DNA of 64,000 nt from Catonia carolina (GCA_035578175.1 JAQMRL010000011.1:3917501-3981500), one strand, 5' to 3'. Positions 24,223 through 36,728 are shown, counted from the stretch's first letter. Made by a program: numbers and translations. Notes: a model not told the origin generated them from the sequence alone.

Positions 24223-24494
24223 AATAAAATAAATTATTGTGGAATTTGAACAGTTCCTCAAAACTCTGGAATACCCAATGTTTTAGTTACACCTAAAGAA
24301 CTGTTGGATCTGTCTTACTTTGTCAGCTGATGTTCATTTGGTTTCATTTAACTTCGTTTGTAGCTGAATTCTAACGATTTTAAATTTTAGTGTCCCAAAC
24401 AGATTGTGTTTGATAATGAGCTTAATTACAGGTAATTCCAGTTGTATTAAAAGACACGAACAAAATATTAACATATAATTTTTTTCTGTTTCAG

Positions 24495-25166
24495 ATTTTG
24501 GCAATATTACTGATTGTAATCAGTTACACTCAATCAGCAGCAATACCTGAAAGATACAGTGAAATAACTGAGGATTGGTCTGATGATGATAACTTAGTCG
24601 AGCCACCACCAAATTTGATGTTATTTCCTCACGTATATGACAATCAGAAATCTAAACTAACACCTCAAAATCGATTAAAAGCTGTCATCAAAGCAATATA
24701 TCATTATAATACAATGAATACCTTATACAGAAATGCTAATATAAAAAATGATGTCCAGGAAGACAACTCAAACGAAACTGATGAAACATTAAAAATTGTC
24801 GATGAAATTAAAGATAAGAAAACACAAAGTTCATCTGATATCAAGGAGGATGACAAGTTTCCTGTAGATAAACAAAATACTTCAACTGAGAATACTTCTA
24901 CAGAAGAAACAGATGAAGTTGGTGATAACTTGAAAGAAGAAAAACAATATACAGAAGAAATGACAACACAAGAAATTACTACTCCTCAAGATGAACAAAC
25001 TGAACAAACGACACAAAAGCCAGAAGTACTTTTAGAAGATCTTGTCGATTCAATTGTACAAATTCCATCAATTTGGGTTTCAGATAAATCGCATAAATAC
25101 ACACATTCAATAAGACGAGGTTATGGTGTACCAATTTATTATTCTCGCAACATTGAAGGGTTCTAA
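24495..25166 (+). CDS. Terminal exon of a putative secreted acidic protein
   Basis: An open frame of 223 codons directly follows a strong 3' splice site (pyrimidine run then TTTCAG, ending 24494). It begins with the hydrophobic stretch ILAILLIVISYTQSAA, which looks like a signal peptide with cleavage near AA-IPE. The initiator Met must lie in an upstream exon. A candidate donor at 24433 (ATGAGCTTAATTACAG then GTAATT) is out of phase, so the real first exon is unidentified. The mature part has a predicted globular start (PNLMLFPHVYDNQ), then a low-complexity Asp/Glu/Thr/Lys-rich middle (about residues 85-180, two N-glycosylation-like sites). A more ordered C-terminus, SDKSHKYTHSIRRGYGVPIY, has one dibasic RR. 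Codon use and lack of stops distinguish it from the surrounding DNA. I do not recognise the family. A neuropeptide precursor or cuticular/secretory protein are options. Confidence 0.65.
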   Translation: MLAILLIVISYTQSAAIPERYSEITEDWSDDDNLVEPPPNLMLFPHVYDNQKSKLTPQNRLKAVIKAIYHYNTMNTLYRNANIKNDVQEDNSNETDETLKIVDEIKDKKTQSSSDIKEDDKFPVDKQNTSTENTSTEETDEVGDNLKEEKQYTEEMTTQEITTPQDEQTEQTTQKPEVLLEDLVDSIVQIPSIWVSDKSHKYTHSIRRGYGVPIYYSRNIEGF

Positions 25167-25699
25167 ATATAAAAATTAAATGAAAATAATTTTCTCATAA
25201 AACGACTCGAGCTTATGAGTTATTGTGATATTCTTTTTATTATATCAGTTAAATTATCAACAAATTTTCTTGTTGATTTTATTTTGTAAAAAATGTAAAT
25301 ACAATAAAAAAAGGTAGTGAATTTAAGATAAAAGATAGCCTGAAGTTGTAAACTAGTAGTAATTCTAGAAGAATATTTGTATGAGTAACCCTAATGGTTT
25401 TAAAGTAAATTTATAATTCTTAATGACATAATGTGTCATTAAGGTGATATTACTCTGATTACACTAACTATACCTACATGTATATTCATATTTCAAACTA
25501 CAATTATAAACTTTTATGTAATTTAGGATTGTATTGTAATACAAAAACACCTATGACTTAACAGCCAAAAATTTTCGAAAATAAATTAGCGATGAAGAAA
25601 AATGTGAGTTAGATTAACTAAACTGATACACAGTTACTTAATGACTAAAACAAGCATCTAACAAAAATTATCAATAATACAACACATCTTTATTGAATG
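25167..25699 (+). other. Probable 3' UTR of the secreted-protein gene
   Basis: AT-rich, non-coding, collinear with the exon. Candidate polyadenylation signals are AATAAA at 25303-25308 and another near 25581. The actual cleavage site is unknown. Confidence 0.4.
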
Positions 25700-26050
25700 C
25701 TCTACACTGAATTAGAACATCATACTTTGCATTCTTCCATAGCATTATTGCTTATGGGATTTGATCTTGGTGTAATTGCATTGACATCCAGGATGTTCTT
25801 TTGTTGCAGAAAAGGGTTATCCAAATAATCACTGTTCCACATAGATTAGATCATTCTAAATCTTTATTTATAAAACTAAGGATTATGAGTGTTGTTAACT
25901 TGTATATTTACTCTGTCCTATTACATACTATGAACGATTTTCATCAGTTCATCAACTGTAGTGGGACATTTATTCTTATAACATTAAAAATTGCAGTCAT
26001 TTTAATGTACTTTTCCAGAGGCTTTCCCTGTCACTGAAAAGCCGTGATGT
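25700..26050 (+). pseudogene. Non-LTR RT C-terminal fragment (Jockey-like)
   Basis: Frame LQKRVIQIITVPHRLDHSKS followed by LFIKLRIMSVVNLYIYSVL matches the QKrAIRiI-g-...sCRplFk-L-IltV-sLYIf segment after the RT domain. It is preceded by a degenerate ILSYGI-like block. Confidence 0.65.
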
Positions 26051-28410
26051 ATTAGAAGTTCTAAATAACTAAAACTATGTAATAAATTGTCAACTGTTTG
26101 TGTTTTATTATTCTGTAGCTAAGTTCAGAGCCAAAATTGCACAAATGGTTAATAGATCCATTTTACTATGCTGATGATTTCTTTGGCTTTACTGATCCCT
26201 CAATTGTTTTTCGAGTTCTGCTTCTTGGACACACAATCATGCTGATGCAAGTCATGTGTACCGACCTTTTAATGTTGTTGGATTAGAGATTTCATGTATT
26301 TTCATTTCTATTTAATTTATTTGTAAAGAAGGAAGCAAAATCTATAGTTACTAAACAACTTTTATATGGATGTAAATAGTTATGGTGATTGAAAAATCAG
26401 TTTTTTCTTAATTTTTTTGGTAATTTTAAGAATGTGGTATATTGTGTAATTACTTAATGATATGAACTTGACTTTGACTATTGGCCTAATGTCAATAAAA
26501 TAGATTTTTTTTATTTGAATACCATATGGAGATGTAATCTCAATTATTTCTCACTTTACTTACTCATGTATAAAGATTGTGTTAACAATATATACATAAA
26601 AACACTAAAATTTATTAAATTTCAAAATGTTTAAGAACTATTTTAAAAGGAAAATGTAATTAATTTAAAATAATTTAATCAGAACCTACTGTATTGTTAA
26701 TTATAGTAATCCATTTTTGTGTTTTGTTCATTTATTTTTATCTGAAATGTGATCGCTAAAAACTATAAAATATGTTGGTGCAACCATAGTAAAACTAAAT
26801 AAAAAGAAATTAATGTATGAAGAAATACAAATTATGTACAATTTTGTAACTAACTCTATTACCTCAATTGATTTTTTTTAGACTGTATTTTTTGCAATCT
26901 AGTATTTGACAGCTGTTATAATTTTTTGTTTAAAGAACTAATACACATATCACTACTTCATAACGCTGAAATAAATATTAATTGGTTGAGACTAAAATTA
27001 TATAATTTAATAACTAGAGTTAATTATTCAAGATTAATTATTTTAAAATATTTCTAATTGCCTTATGTGATTGTCATTAAATTTAAAAGCCATACATGAA
27101 TACATAAATAAAAGCCTTTTTTAGAGTTTTTTAAAAATTGATACAACATGATGTTTATTTTGATACGTTCTAAAATAAATATAAATTTTCCGTAAGTGTT
27201 TATACTAACAGGCAACTAAAATACTGTAGATCATTATATTTTAAATAGTTTTAAATGAATTATTATAGATTTTATTGTAGTTTTAGCATTGTAGTTAATT
27301 TTTACCAAATTTTATACAGCTTTTAAAGGATATTTTTATTGAATTTTCTTTTCATAATGTTACCATTTTTCAGGTATTTTTCATTAATAATTTACAACAT
27401 TTAGGTGCAGGGTTAGGTTAGGTAAGTAACAGATTAATGGCTTTTCCATTGAAATATTTAGTCAGCCATTTCAAACAAATATAATTTTCAGACAAAAAGT
27501 GGATATAAATTTACAGCAGATAAGACAATACAAATAATATTCGTTTTAATCTAATCATAAGTTGTTAAAAACTGTAAATATGAAGTTTGAATAAGAAATT
27601 AATGTTTCATTTTAAGTAATAATTGGCTTTTACAAGATGATAATAAAATATAATGTATTTCAAAAAAATTATAAAGTTTAAAATATATTTAATGATCAAT
27701 TTATTAAAACAAAAACTAATTTTTGTTTATATTTTTATGTTCACTTGATATTAAAATAACCTACGTTTTATTGGATCATTCCACTTGCCTTTTATTTTAT
27801 TTTATTTTTTTATTATAATAACAATGCGATTTTAATTATGTAATAAAATGTTATTATTTATCAGTAATAAAACAAAAAAAGTTATAATATTATCAATATC
27901 GTACACTGTAAAAATAAATGCATAAATAATAATTTTTATAACTAATATAATTTTTTAGTTAACAAATTTATTTCTAATGATAAGAAATGCAGTAATAAAA
28001 ATTTATGATAAAAAATAAAACCGTAGAAGAACATTTATGAATTAATAATGAATAATTTTATGTAAATTTAAATTTATAAAAATTAAAATTGACTAGTTTT
28101 AAATAGTGTGTATCGTGTAAGTTTTTAAAATGGTACTGTACAAATAACATATTTTACATAGCTTATATTCTAAGATATTGTACAAAATATTTGAGAAATA
28201 AACAATAACTTTTATAAAATACTCTGAGAACATCATTAAAACCACATATTTTTTTCTGTAATTTCTGATTTGTTATAATACTGTAGTACTGATACAAAGC
28301 AGCCTAATTAAAATTATATTTTAGACAATGTTGCATATTTGAGGTTATCAAGGTAATATGAGGTCAACCATAAATGTATCTCATACCTAAATAATATTTA
28401 TAATAATAAA
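26051..28410. other. 2.4 kb repeat-poor AT-rich spacer
   Basis: No ORF, SINE or transposon end recognised. This is the longest stretch without evident mobile DNA, lying downstream of the secreted-protein exon. It could contain long 3' UTR or regulatory sequence, but nothing direct shows this. Confidence 0.4.
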
Positions 28411-28419
28411 TGTAACATT

Positions 28420-28588
28420 AATTTGTTTTTGTTTAATGCCCGACTGTTTTGCAATTACTGCTAATGCAGTTTGTGAAGGATGATAGATGAAGATGAGTGA
28501 TGAAAAAATGCCAGACCTGACTGGGAATCGAACCCGGGACTTCGGCATAGAAGCCAGTTGCGCTAACCACTACGCTAACGGGCCAGCT
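28420..28588 (-). repeat. SINE family B with target duplication
   Basis: Complete copy. The reverse complement has GGCCCGTTAGCGTAGTGGTT and GGGTTCGATTCCCAGTCAGG, then the CTGCATTAGCAG tail. The 9-bp sequence TGTAACATT at 28411-28419 and 28589-28597 flanks it, indicating a retro-inserted copy. Confidence 0.9.
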
Positions 28589-29109
28589 TGTAACATTTAA
28601 TGGCTACATAAATCAACGCTGTGTTTTAAAAATTGTTTACTCTGTAGAATTTTGTTAGGTACGATGTTCTGGTCTACAGATGCAGGCCACTTCTTACTGG
28701 ACATGATTCTTTTAAGTACAAAAGGTGATATGATGCATGGAAAGAGCTCTGCGGTGCTAATAATGTACTCAGCCATTAATTTAGAATAGTATAGGAAATA
28801 GACATTGCACTTGACTGATGCCGGAGATCATCTCTGAAATTGTAGATCCAAGTTAAAGCCAGAAGCCTGTATACTTCTTTTAACACATTTACATTTAAAT
28901 ATTTTGCCGATTATTACCTACATAACTTAACATTTCACATTTACATGTAGCGATCAGGGGTTATAGCTCATGATATAAGTTTAAAAACAGAATTGGAGAA
29001 TTATTTTCTTACGTGAATCCACCCACCACCACTAGTACAGATATGCAAAAGCGCTGAAAGTAAATGATTCACCATTCCACTAAATTCAGGTGACATGTTA
29101 AAATCAATT

Positions 29110-29260
29110 ATAATTGGTCGCAGTTTGAGGGCTATAAAAATTAGTTTTGTTACAATTTCTGCCTCCAGTCAAAAAATTATCAAACCATTTTGAAACAGAA
29201 GAGATAGAAATGTAAGTGATGCAAATGAGAGTTACCTTCTCTGATGGTAATTTATTTTAA
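29110..29260 (+). repeat. Degenerate family E fragment
   Basis: GAGGGCTATAAAAATTAGTT, an AGAAGAGATAGAAATGTAAG block and GAGTTACCTTCTCTGA align in order with the 5' third of family E, with many differences. Confidence 0.4.
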
Positions 29261-29396
29261 TATTTAGTAGACCATAAGGTGAAAAAAGTGAAGGATTAAA
29301 GGATGGTAAGGTAAGTGATTAAAGAACATAAACCAATTTAAAACATCTATGTTGTTAAAACAAAATTATAATTGTTATAACTTTTTGTCTTTGTTT

Positions 29397-29570
29397 TATT
29401 TAATGTCGCAACAACTACAGCGGTCATTAGCGACGACGTTGGGTTGTGACTGTGAAGGATGAATTGATTTTTTGTAACATACGAAAATATGCTGTGCCTG
29501 AGTGGGATTCGAACCCAAGACCACATGATGAGAGGCCAGCACGTTACCAACTACACCAATGCGGCCAGCT
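29397..29570 (-). repeat. tRNA-headed SINE, family C tail
   Basis: Reverse complement: GGCCGCATTGGTGTAGTTGG (box A), CTTGGGTTCGAATCCCACTC (box B) and the 3' block CGTCGCTAATGACCGCTGTA...GCGACATTAAATA. The head differs from other C copies while the tail is shared, so this may be a head-swapped subfamily. Confidence 0.85.
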
Positions 29571-30069
29571 GTATTAACTTTATTATTGAAATACACGACT
29601 GTTATGAACAAACAACCTTCACAATAATGCAAACAATATATAAGATGTGTTTATATAGGTATATGTATTGTTATTACGCCATTTTCTTAACCATTTCTCA
29701 AGGAGGTGAATGTGATATAAATTTACAGAAGTTTGCGTTGTATCAGTATAGAGAAAGATAATATTACTATATTTTGCAAATATCATCAAAAGGGTATGGG
29801 TAGAAGCTGGAATATCAAAAATATGTATAACTTACAATAATGGAGCTAAAACAGAACCTTGTGAAACACCAGTACAAACTGGATAAAGAGTAGAAGATGA
29901 GGAACCTTGACTTATAGTAAAGTATCAATCATCCAGAAAGAAGTGGGTTATAAGAAAGTAAACAGGAGGGAAGTACCAAAGTTTTTATAAGAGCCTACAT
30001 GCCAAACTCTATCAAAAGCCTGACATACAATAAAAAAATTACTTAAATATTTTTCCCTTAAAATTCTTT

Positions 30070-30420
30070 GTCTTCTTCTTACTATCAAGGATTAGGCAAG
30101 AGCCTGTTCCGAACTCACAAACCATCCTGTACTTCTACGCAAACACGAGACATTCCAACCCATACATCTCAACTACTGCTATCTTCTTCGAGTTCTTCCC
30201 ACCTCCCTTCTTCCAACTGGAACATATTCCGTCACTTTTAAAGGTATTCTCTCCTCTGGCATGCGTTCCAAATGTTACCTCCTTTGATTCTGGTACTCCT
30301 CCATTTTTTCATTCAGGCTAAATACGCCAAACTCAGATCTTATTTCCTCATTACGTATTAGATCCAACCTCGAGGAGCCCTTCATCCTTCTTAAAAAACT
30401 CATTTCAACTGAAAATTCAT
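30070..30420 (-). pseudogene. RTE-like retrotransposon fragment
   Basis: The minus strand reads MSFLRRMKGSSRLDLIRNEE followed by IRSEFGVFSLNEKMEEYQN and later LERMPEERIPLKVTEYVPVG then RREVGR. This is the MKFLRR...RLD-IRNE-IR--lgv...-rM-e-R-Pk--eY-P-GRR-vGRPR order of RTE-like C-termini. Stops are present. Confidence 0.7.
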
Positions 30421-30729
30421 TGTAAATATCATTATTACCTAGGCAATGTAGTTTGACATTAATGTTTCTGATAAAATTTGTGTATTTCTCAACTCTGAAG
30501 GTGAAAAATTCTGTTTAAAAAATTAGCATGCAACTAAATTAACATTCATTTAAATTAATCTTTGTATTTAATGTTTTCACTCAATACATAATGAGTGGCA
30601 ATTTATGATTTTCTGGAAAACCCAAGTTAAAAACAGGTTTTTCCAAAATTATGGCTTTTATATGCATTTTTTTACAAAAGATAGAAAGATAATACATATT
30701 TGGTTATATATTCATAAATTATATGAGTT

Positions 30730-30985
30730 TCTAAAACTTAAACACACTATCTCTCACATCCTAAACACCACAGTTTCCTATCATACCAACCGTCATCATC
30801 CAAGTCTTGTCTCACTATTGCCTCCATTACTTCCACCATCCATTCTCTTGTTGGCCATCCAAATTTCCTTCTTTCATATGAAAACCATTCCCAACGCTTC
30901 TAGGCCATCTACATTCCTCCATTTTTATAACATGGCCGTACCACTTCAGTCTTCTTCCCTCCATAACATCATGTTCAAAATAACA
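30730..30985 (-). pseudogene. RTE-like C-terminal fragment
   Basis: The minus strand reads YERRKFGWPTREWMVEVMEA followed by IVRQDLDDDGWYDRKLWCLG, matching the GRPr-rW-d-V-edl...W-DR--W- tail. It lies upstream, on the same strand, of 30070-30420 but as a separate piece. Confidence 0.6.
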
Positions 30986-30999
30986 TAAATAAATTATGG

Positions 31000-32086
31000 A
31001 ACTCTCATTCAGTCATGGAGGGTTCTCTCCTAACATAGGATGGTTTAGTAGCTAATTATAATTTACAATTGTTTACATTGAATGAATGGTTTCTATTAAC
31101 ACCATTTGAATGTTATTGTTTCAGAAATACACTAAAAATATTGAAGTAAACAAAACTAATTTATAAAATTTAATGTCATTCAATAGAATTTAATTTATTT
31201 ATCAAAAATATTTTGTAAACAATAAATAATTACAATTCATGACAAAATTTTCTCCTTGAATTTATTTACAAAAAATTATGTTTGACAAATTAATAGTATA
31301 GTTCTGTTAATATTATAATCATTACGAAATATGAGTACAACTAAGATTTATGAGACCTAAAGAATTTCAAGAATTTGTTGGTAACCTAATGTAACTAATT
31401 ATTTTAATCATAGAGACTTATTTATTCTACATTTCTATGAAAATTGCACAATTAGATTATTGTTTTATTTATACCGACATAAAAATTTGTAAAATAAATA
31501 TACATGAACCACAATATTTTTAATTAATCATAGTTAACGACACTGACCTAACGGTATTTGATAAGCTAAGCATAAAAACTGTGAAACAAAACCTTCATCT
31601 CAACACAACGTTTTTACAATAAATGATTGATTTTATTAAATAATAATAAAAACCAAAAAGTAGCCTACTTATAAAGAAAAACAAAGAAGAAAAATTTCCT
31701 ATGTTTATTTAAAGAAAAGTAATAACGATAATGTGAGATTTTGGAAAGAAAAACTGGAAAATATATTTTTCTTTTGTTTGGTATAGAAACTACTTTGAAT
31801 TTGATATATTTTTAGACATTATTTCAATACTTTAGCTGAGAATCTAGGCCAGATAACAAATCATGTAAAATTTTAAAGAAATCAGAAAACTAATTAATAT
31901 AATAAATTTACATAAACAAGTCAATTATTAATGAAATAAAATAAAACTAATTAGAATATTGTAGCTTTGTTCTCTGACATTTGGTATGGAATTAGTCAAC
32001 AGATCCCCTCTGAGGATCATTTTGTCAGTGTTCTTAGTTACTGAGCCAAAGAGTCCAAGTTTGGATTCTAAGTTCTACGGTTAACC
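31000..32086. other. No gene seen
   Basis: AT-rich spacer without recognisable element. Confidence 0.45.
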
Positions 32087-32432
32087 CATCAGGTTAAACT
32101 AGCGGTAAAGTCGTTGCCACGAGTCAGCTGTTTGACAGCTGATACATATAAAGGCAAAGTTTCTGTGGTTCAAATCCTAGTAAAGGTAATTATTTTTATA
32201 TGATTTTGAATACAAGACAGTGAATATCAGTGTACTTTTATGGTTGGGGTTTATTTAACCATAGTTTCTTGACAATGGTTGTTCTGAATCTGTGCAAGAC
32301 TCATTTACATGTTGTAAATGATTACAACTCATTTACATGTCATACATATCACCCTCATCTTACTGGCTAGTGGATGTTGCTTATTGTTCTAAATTGAACA
32401 GATTGCAACATGCACATTTGAGTTAAAAAAAG
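32087..32432 (+). repeat. SINE family D, near full length
   Basis: Sense copy of the 8641-8972 repeat. Head CGGTAAAGTCGTTGCCACGA and box B GGTTCAAATCCTAGTAAAGG, body TTATGGTTGGGGTTTATTTA, 3' TTGTTCTAAATTGAACAGAT then an A-rich end. Confidence 0.75.
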
Positions 32433-32514
32433 TTCTATAAATTTTTAAAGTTTTAATTGAAAAATATTCCTTTCAAAAAAATTAGTTATTTATTTTTAGT
32501 TATTTTAAGAAACA

Positions 32515-32670
32515 TCAACATCTTGTTATTAATGACTACTTTTGGATTAAGGAACGGTAGGTTTGAACTTGTAAAATTTTCCAGACCCTGACTGGGAATT
32601 GAACCCAGGAACTCCACTTTGCTAACCATAAGCTAAGTGTACCATGCTAACCACTGGCCAACGGAGGTGG
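32515..32670 (-). repeat. SINE family C copy
   Basis: Reverse complement has GGCCAGTGGTTAGCATGGTA, CTGGGTTCAATTCCCAGTCA and GTAGTCATTAATAACAAGAT. It directly abuts the family E copy starting at 32691. Confidence 0.75.
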
Positions 32671-32690
32671 CAAATTAAATTTATTATGTG

Positions 32691-33078
32691 TGTTGTTGCT
32701 TAAGCCATCAGCCGAACGACTGGTTTGAACCTCTAGAGGCTTTCCTAAATAAAACAAGGAGTGAGGCGGTTTACCAGTGCCTTCCTCATTGAGTGAAAAA
32801 GTATGCTTTTTATCACGCCAGGCACTCTGAAAAACATTTAAGTTCCACCCTACAAATGACATCTTCACTTCATTCACCATAAACTCTGGCTGTATAATGA
32901 AATACTCTCAGAGGAGATAACACTTACGAGTATCTTTTACACCTCTACAACTCTTCTATTTTTAAATGCTTCAGTCTTACAATCAGCTAACCATGTGATA
33001 AGAAACAGAACCATTTTTGGTAGCCCTGGAACTAGCATAACGAGTGAAAATAATTTAACACTACACCTGCCTGTTATT
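32691..33078 (-). repeat. Family E, near full length
   Basis: Complete apart from small changes. On the minus strand a 77-codon frame is open, reading VNEVKMSFVGWNLNVFQSAW and EEGTGKPPHSLFYLGKPLEV. This frame is shared with 42593-42988. Confidence 0.85.
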
Positions 33079-33984
33079 TTTTTGTCTGTCATTTTATATA
33101 TCTAGAACACTATACTATATACTAAAGCACAACCACTAGAATTGATGAAAGTTATTATTAGGCATGGAAGGAGGGGTCACACCCAGCAGCATATCCTCCA
33201 GGATGATATAATCATGGTATGATAGAGATGATCTTGATGGAAATGAAAATGAAAATGAAAGCCCAACGGTGAAGAAATTAAGAAGATGTGATTTTGATGA
33301 TGAAGATAATGATAGAACGGTAACAGAATGTTATTGAAGAAAATCCCTACACCAAAGACGTCGAAAATTTTGGAAAATTTTGACTGGCCATTTGTCGAGC
33401 AAGATTGTTTGGATGATTTTGCAATTTGTTAAAGAAACTTTAATAATGTTGTCATGCAATGTCTTTTATGTAGGTAATACGAAGGTCAGAATGAAGGGTG
33501 TCGTTTCTCATGTACCAAGGTACTTTAGTGGCAAGCCTTTAATATCTAGATTGAAATACCTTCATTTTGTTTAAATTGGTTCAAGCAACAACACCAAAAA
33601 TCTGGATTCTGTACATCCAGGGTGGTTTCAGCAAAATCTTGTAAAGGGTAAGTTTTTGCTGCCTGTTATGGGCAATAATTTATTATACACTCCAAAAAGT
33701 TCAATATTATTCAACTGTAATTATTTATTCAACCATAGATGTCAGTAACGCATGGAGCGTTAGAAAGGGACGATCGGTTCACAAGCGCCTGTGTTAATAT
33801 AAAACAATAAATAATCTATTTGTAACACATACTTTATGAACATACTTCATCAACTAAACACAGTGAATGAATCTACATGTGAACTAGTATATGTCAGTCT
33901 GTTAACAATTTTAACAGTGCTACAGTCATTGGTTGATACAGTTGTTCACGTACACTGCATAATTTTAATATTCAATGAATAGTA

Positions 33985-34235
33985 ATAGTACATTTGGACC
34001 TACTGGTTATGTGGCTAAAACATTTGTTCTGTTTCGTCTCTAATTCTTAGTCAAATAAATACATCAAGCATTTAAGAATGAAGGAGGTGAAGAACAGTTG
34101 ATGATAACCTTCCTCTAAAAGTAATGGATTTCAATATACAGCCAGTCCCTCTGAATTAAAGTAAAGTTGTCCACTGTAGTTAAAAATGAGTTCTTTTCAG
34201 ATCAACTGGCATTCAGATAAGCAGTTTTTTTTTTC
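33985..34235 (+). repeat. Degenerate family E copy
   Basis: In order it shows CTACTGGTTATGTGGCTAAA, ATTTAAGAATGAAGGAGGTG, AATATACAGCCAGTCCCTCT and TGGCATTCAGATAAGCAG, all diverged versions of family E blocks. Confidence 0.5.
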
Positions 34236-35197
34236 AAACTATGGAAGAAATCAATGATAAACAACTAGCATTATTTGTTTTACTTAAAAACCTTTAGATA
34301 TTCAGATCAACATTATAGCTCTTAAATAACCAATTTTAATGTTCACAATGATAAAGCTGTTGACATAACTTAAAAAAAAATTGAATAACACTAAATAACA
34401 GTAAATAACAGTAAATTTTTTTAAAAGGAAACACCTTGAAATTATTATTGTCATTAAAAAGTGTACCACATTTGGAAATAAACAAAAACTGAACTGTAAA
34501 CAATGCCCAAAACTAGTTTTTTATTTCACATTACAGTATGTATTAAATTTTAAGTAAAAAATATAATCTAGAAAAAACAAAAGGTCATTTCAGCCTTATT
34601 TAATAAATCACTGAAAATTTTCAATAATTTTAGATAAATTAAAAATAAATCTATCGTACTCTATATGAACTTAATACTTGATATCAAAAGATGTGCCTGC
34701 CACACTATTACTTAATATAGTAAAGGTAACAATTATTATAACCTACAATAAGTCTATAGAGACTTGGTATAGAAACATACATTTAAAAAATGTATAACAA
34801 CCTACCAAATCATTTGAGAGATCTTTCACAGCACAGTTTTAAAACTAAACTCAAAACAGTTTCTCCTAGAAAAATATTTTTGTAATATTAAAGAATATTT
34901 ATAAATGTAGACAAGACTGAAAACCTAGCTGTTGGTGATCCAGGAAATGATATTCAGCTAGGTATGGGTGTAGAGAAAAGCTGTGAAAGTTTTAAATACC
35001 TGGGAGTCATCTTTGATAGGAGTGGAAGAAGTGCAGTGGAAGTAAACAGCAAGATTTCGCAAGGGTGAACTGTTATAGGGCAGTTAAATTAATGTCCAAA
35101 AGACAGAACGTCTTTTGGAACAATAAATTATGGAAGTAGACAAAAACTAATATTTATCATGCTATCCTGGAGAGTGTGTGTCTATGGTGCGGAAGTA

Positions 35198-35209
35198 TGG
35201 GTATTGACA
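35198..35209. repeat. Target duplication, left copy
   Basis: TGGGTATTGACA, identical to 36729-36740, within the RTE-like coding sequence. The reading frame of the host element is continuous across the site when the insert is ignored. Confidence 0.85.
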
Positions 35210-36728
35210 GGAGGCGAAGCAAGTCAGTGGTCGGCTAGCTTGCATGTGCCGAAGCATCACGTCCAAGAGAGCACACCTGCTCCCTTACTTTCTGTAGCAG
35301 TTTTTCGTGCCCGTGCCTCTGGAAACTCCTCGGCATATAATGGCTACTGTTCAGCCATGCTCTGGTCTCGCCGAGGTGAGCTGAGATGCTGGGCTTCTGT
35401 CTGTCTATCCTAATCCTTGTCCCTGGCATCTAGCACTTTTTCTATCCGTGCTAGAGGCAACTTCTCCTACTGTAGCTTTTGCCCAACCCAAGTGGTGTCA
35501 GTCGTACCGTGCCGAAGGGTGGATGGCACTGGGGCATTTAATCAGTGTCTAACGGTGCCTGTAGGATACCTGGCTCCTCCTACAGTATTTTGCCTTACCT
35601 CTGTACGCGGGGCTATGCAGGGGCGGACCTATTATTTCCCTAGCTGCACGTGGGGACCAGATGGTACCCATTTCATTTGAAATCATGAAAAACAGCTATG
35701 GATGCTTTGACTCTGGAAGGAGTGGATTTAAACTACTCCCCTGAGTTAGAGTATCTGGGGGTTGTCATGGATAGTGGCCTAACCTGGAAAGGCCACATGT
35801 CCAGGACTGTGGAGAAGGCTATAAAGGCCTTATGGATATGTGAGAGTCTGCTGGGGAGGACTCCGGGGCTTGGGCCTCGTATGGTGGAATGGGCTTGTGT
35901 GGGCATCATTCTGCCAATGGTCACGTACGAAGATGTTGTATGGTGGCCAACAACAGATCTAGGACGGCGCAGGATCGGCTGAGGAGCTATAGAGACTGGC
36001 CTGCCTAGGGATATGTGGTGCAATGTGCACTGGTCCAACGGCCGCTATGGAGGCGATGTTTGATTTGCCTCCTATTCATGTGCAAGTGAAGGGAGAGGCG
36101 ATAGGAACTGCCTTGAGGCTGGAGGACGGGATCGGGGTCCCATCAGTGGAGATGGGCCACACTGAGATTTTCAAGGTGATTGAAGGGATGGGTGTGGTAG
36201 GTGGTCCTTGGGACCGTATGAACAGAGCATACAACTTCTCCGACACACTGAGGATGGAAATTTTTGATCGTCAGGAGTGGGCGGAGGGACGGCCGGTGAT
36301 GCCGGAAGGGGCTACCTTTTGGTATATTGACGGCCCTGTGATGAGCGGAAGAGTGGGATTGGGGGCCTGGGGGGCCGGGGGAATGAGTTCCCTGGCCCTT
36401 GGGTGTAACATGACTATCTTCCAAGATGAAATATGGGCCATTAAGGTCTGTGCGGAGAGGTGTATTGTAAGGCGCCTCAGTGGGTCGCACATTTATATTT
36501 TTGCAGTTGCATAGTGGTTGGCTGCAAAAGTATAGCACTGTTGGGTGGGGATGTGTTTACACCTGCTCAGGTAAGTGCACTAGTTCCTAGGCAGACCCTG
36601 CGCTTTATCGAAAGTGCGGGCCTTGCATAAATTAGGAATAGGGGCAATCACACAAGATCTTTTTGGTCGCGGTGAGGAGGGGCTGAAGAAGCCTGAACGC
36701 CCTTGTTGTAAATGAATGAATGAATGAA
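35210..36728 (+). mobile_element. Nested non-LTR retrotransposon with RNase H domain
   Basis: 5'-truncated or internally deleted element of an RNase H-bearing clade (I/Loa/R1-like). 35698-35980 codes ELEYLGVVMDSGLTWKGHMS and the thumb-like WACVGIILPMVTYEDVVWWP. 36023-36514 codes an RNase H domain starting TFWYIDGPVMSGRVGLGAWG, with the second acidic position in the FQDEIWAIKVCAERC segment. The first motif has YIDG in place of the usual YTDGS. The 3' end codes GAISQDLFGRGEEGLKKPER then stop, followed by (TGAA)4. GC content is visibly higher than the surroundings. The stretch 35210-35690 has no RT core, so either it is 5' UTR joined by deletion to the C-terminus or it is another fragment. Confidence 0.75.

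Noticed and set aside
24418..24433. ATGAGCTTAATTACAG as first coding exon of the secreted protein
   Set aside because: It ends in phase 1 while the downstream exon needs phase 0; joining would hit a stop quickly.
30605..30988. 127-codon plus-strand ORF
   Set aside because: Its 3' half is antisense to an RTE-like fragment and the 5' half is AT-rich noise.
33230..33660. Possible piggyBac-like transposase (ISRLKYLHFV)
   Set aside because: Only a short string resembles the family; the order of neighbouring residues does not fit, and no TTAA-flanked ends were found.
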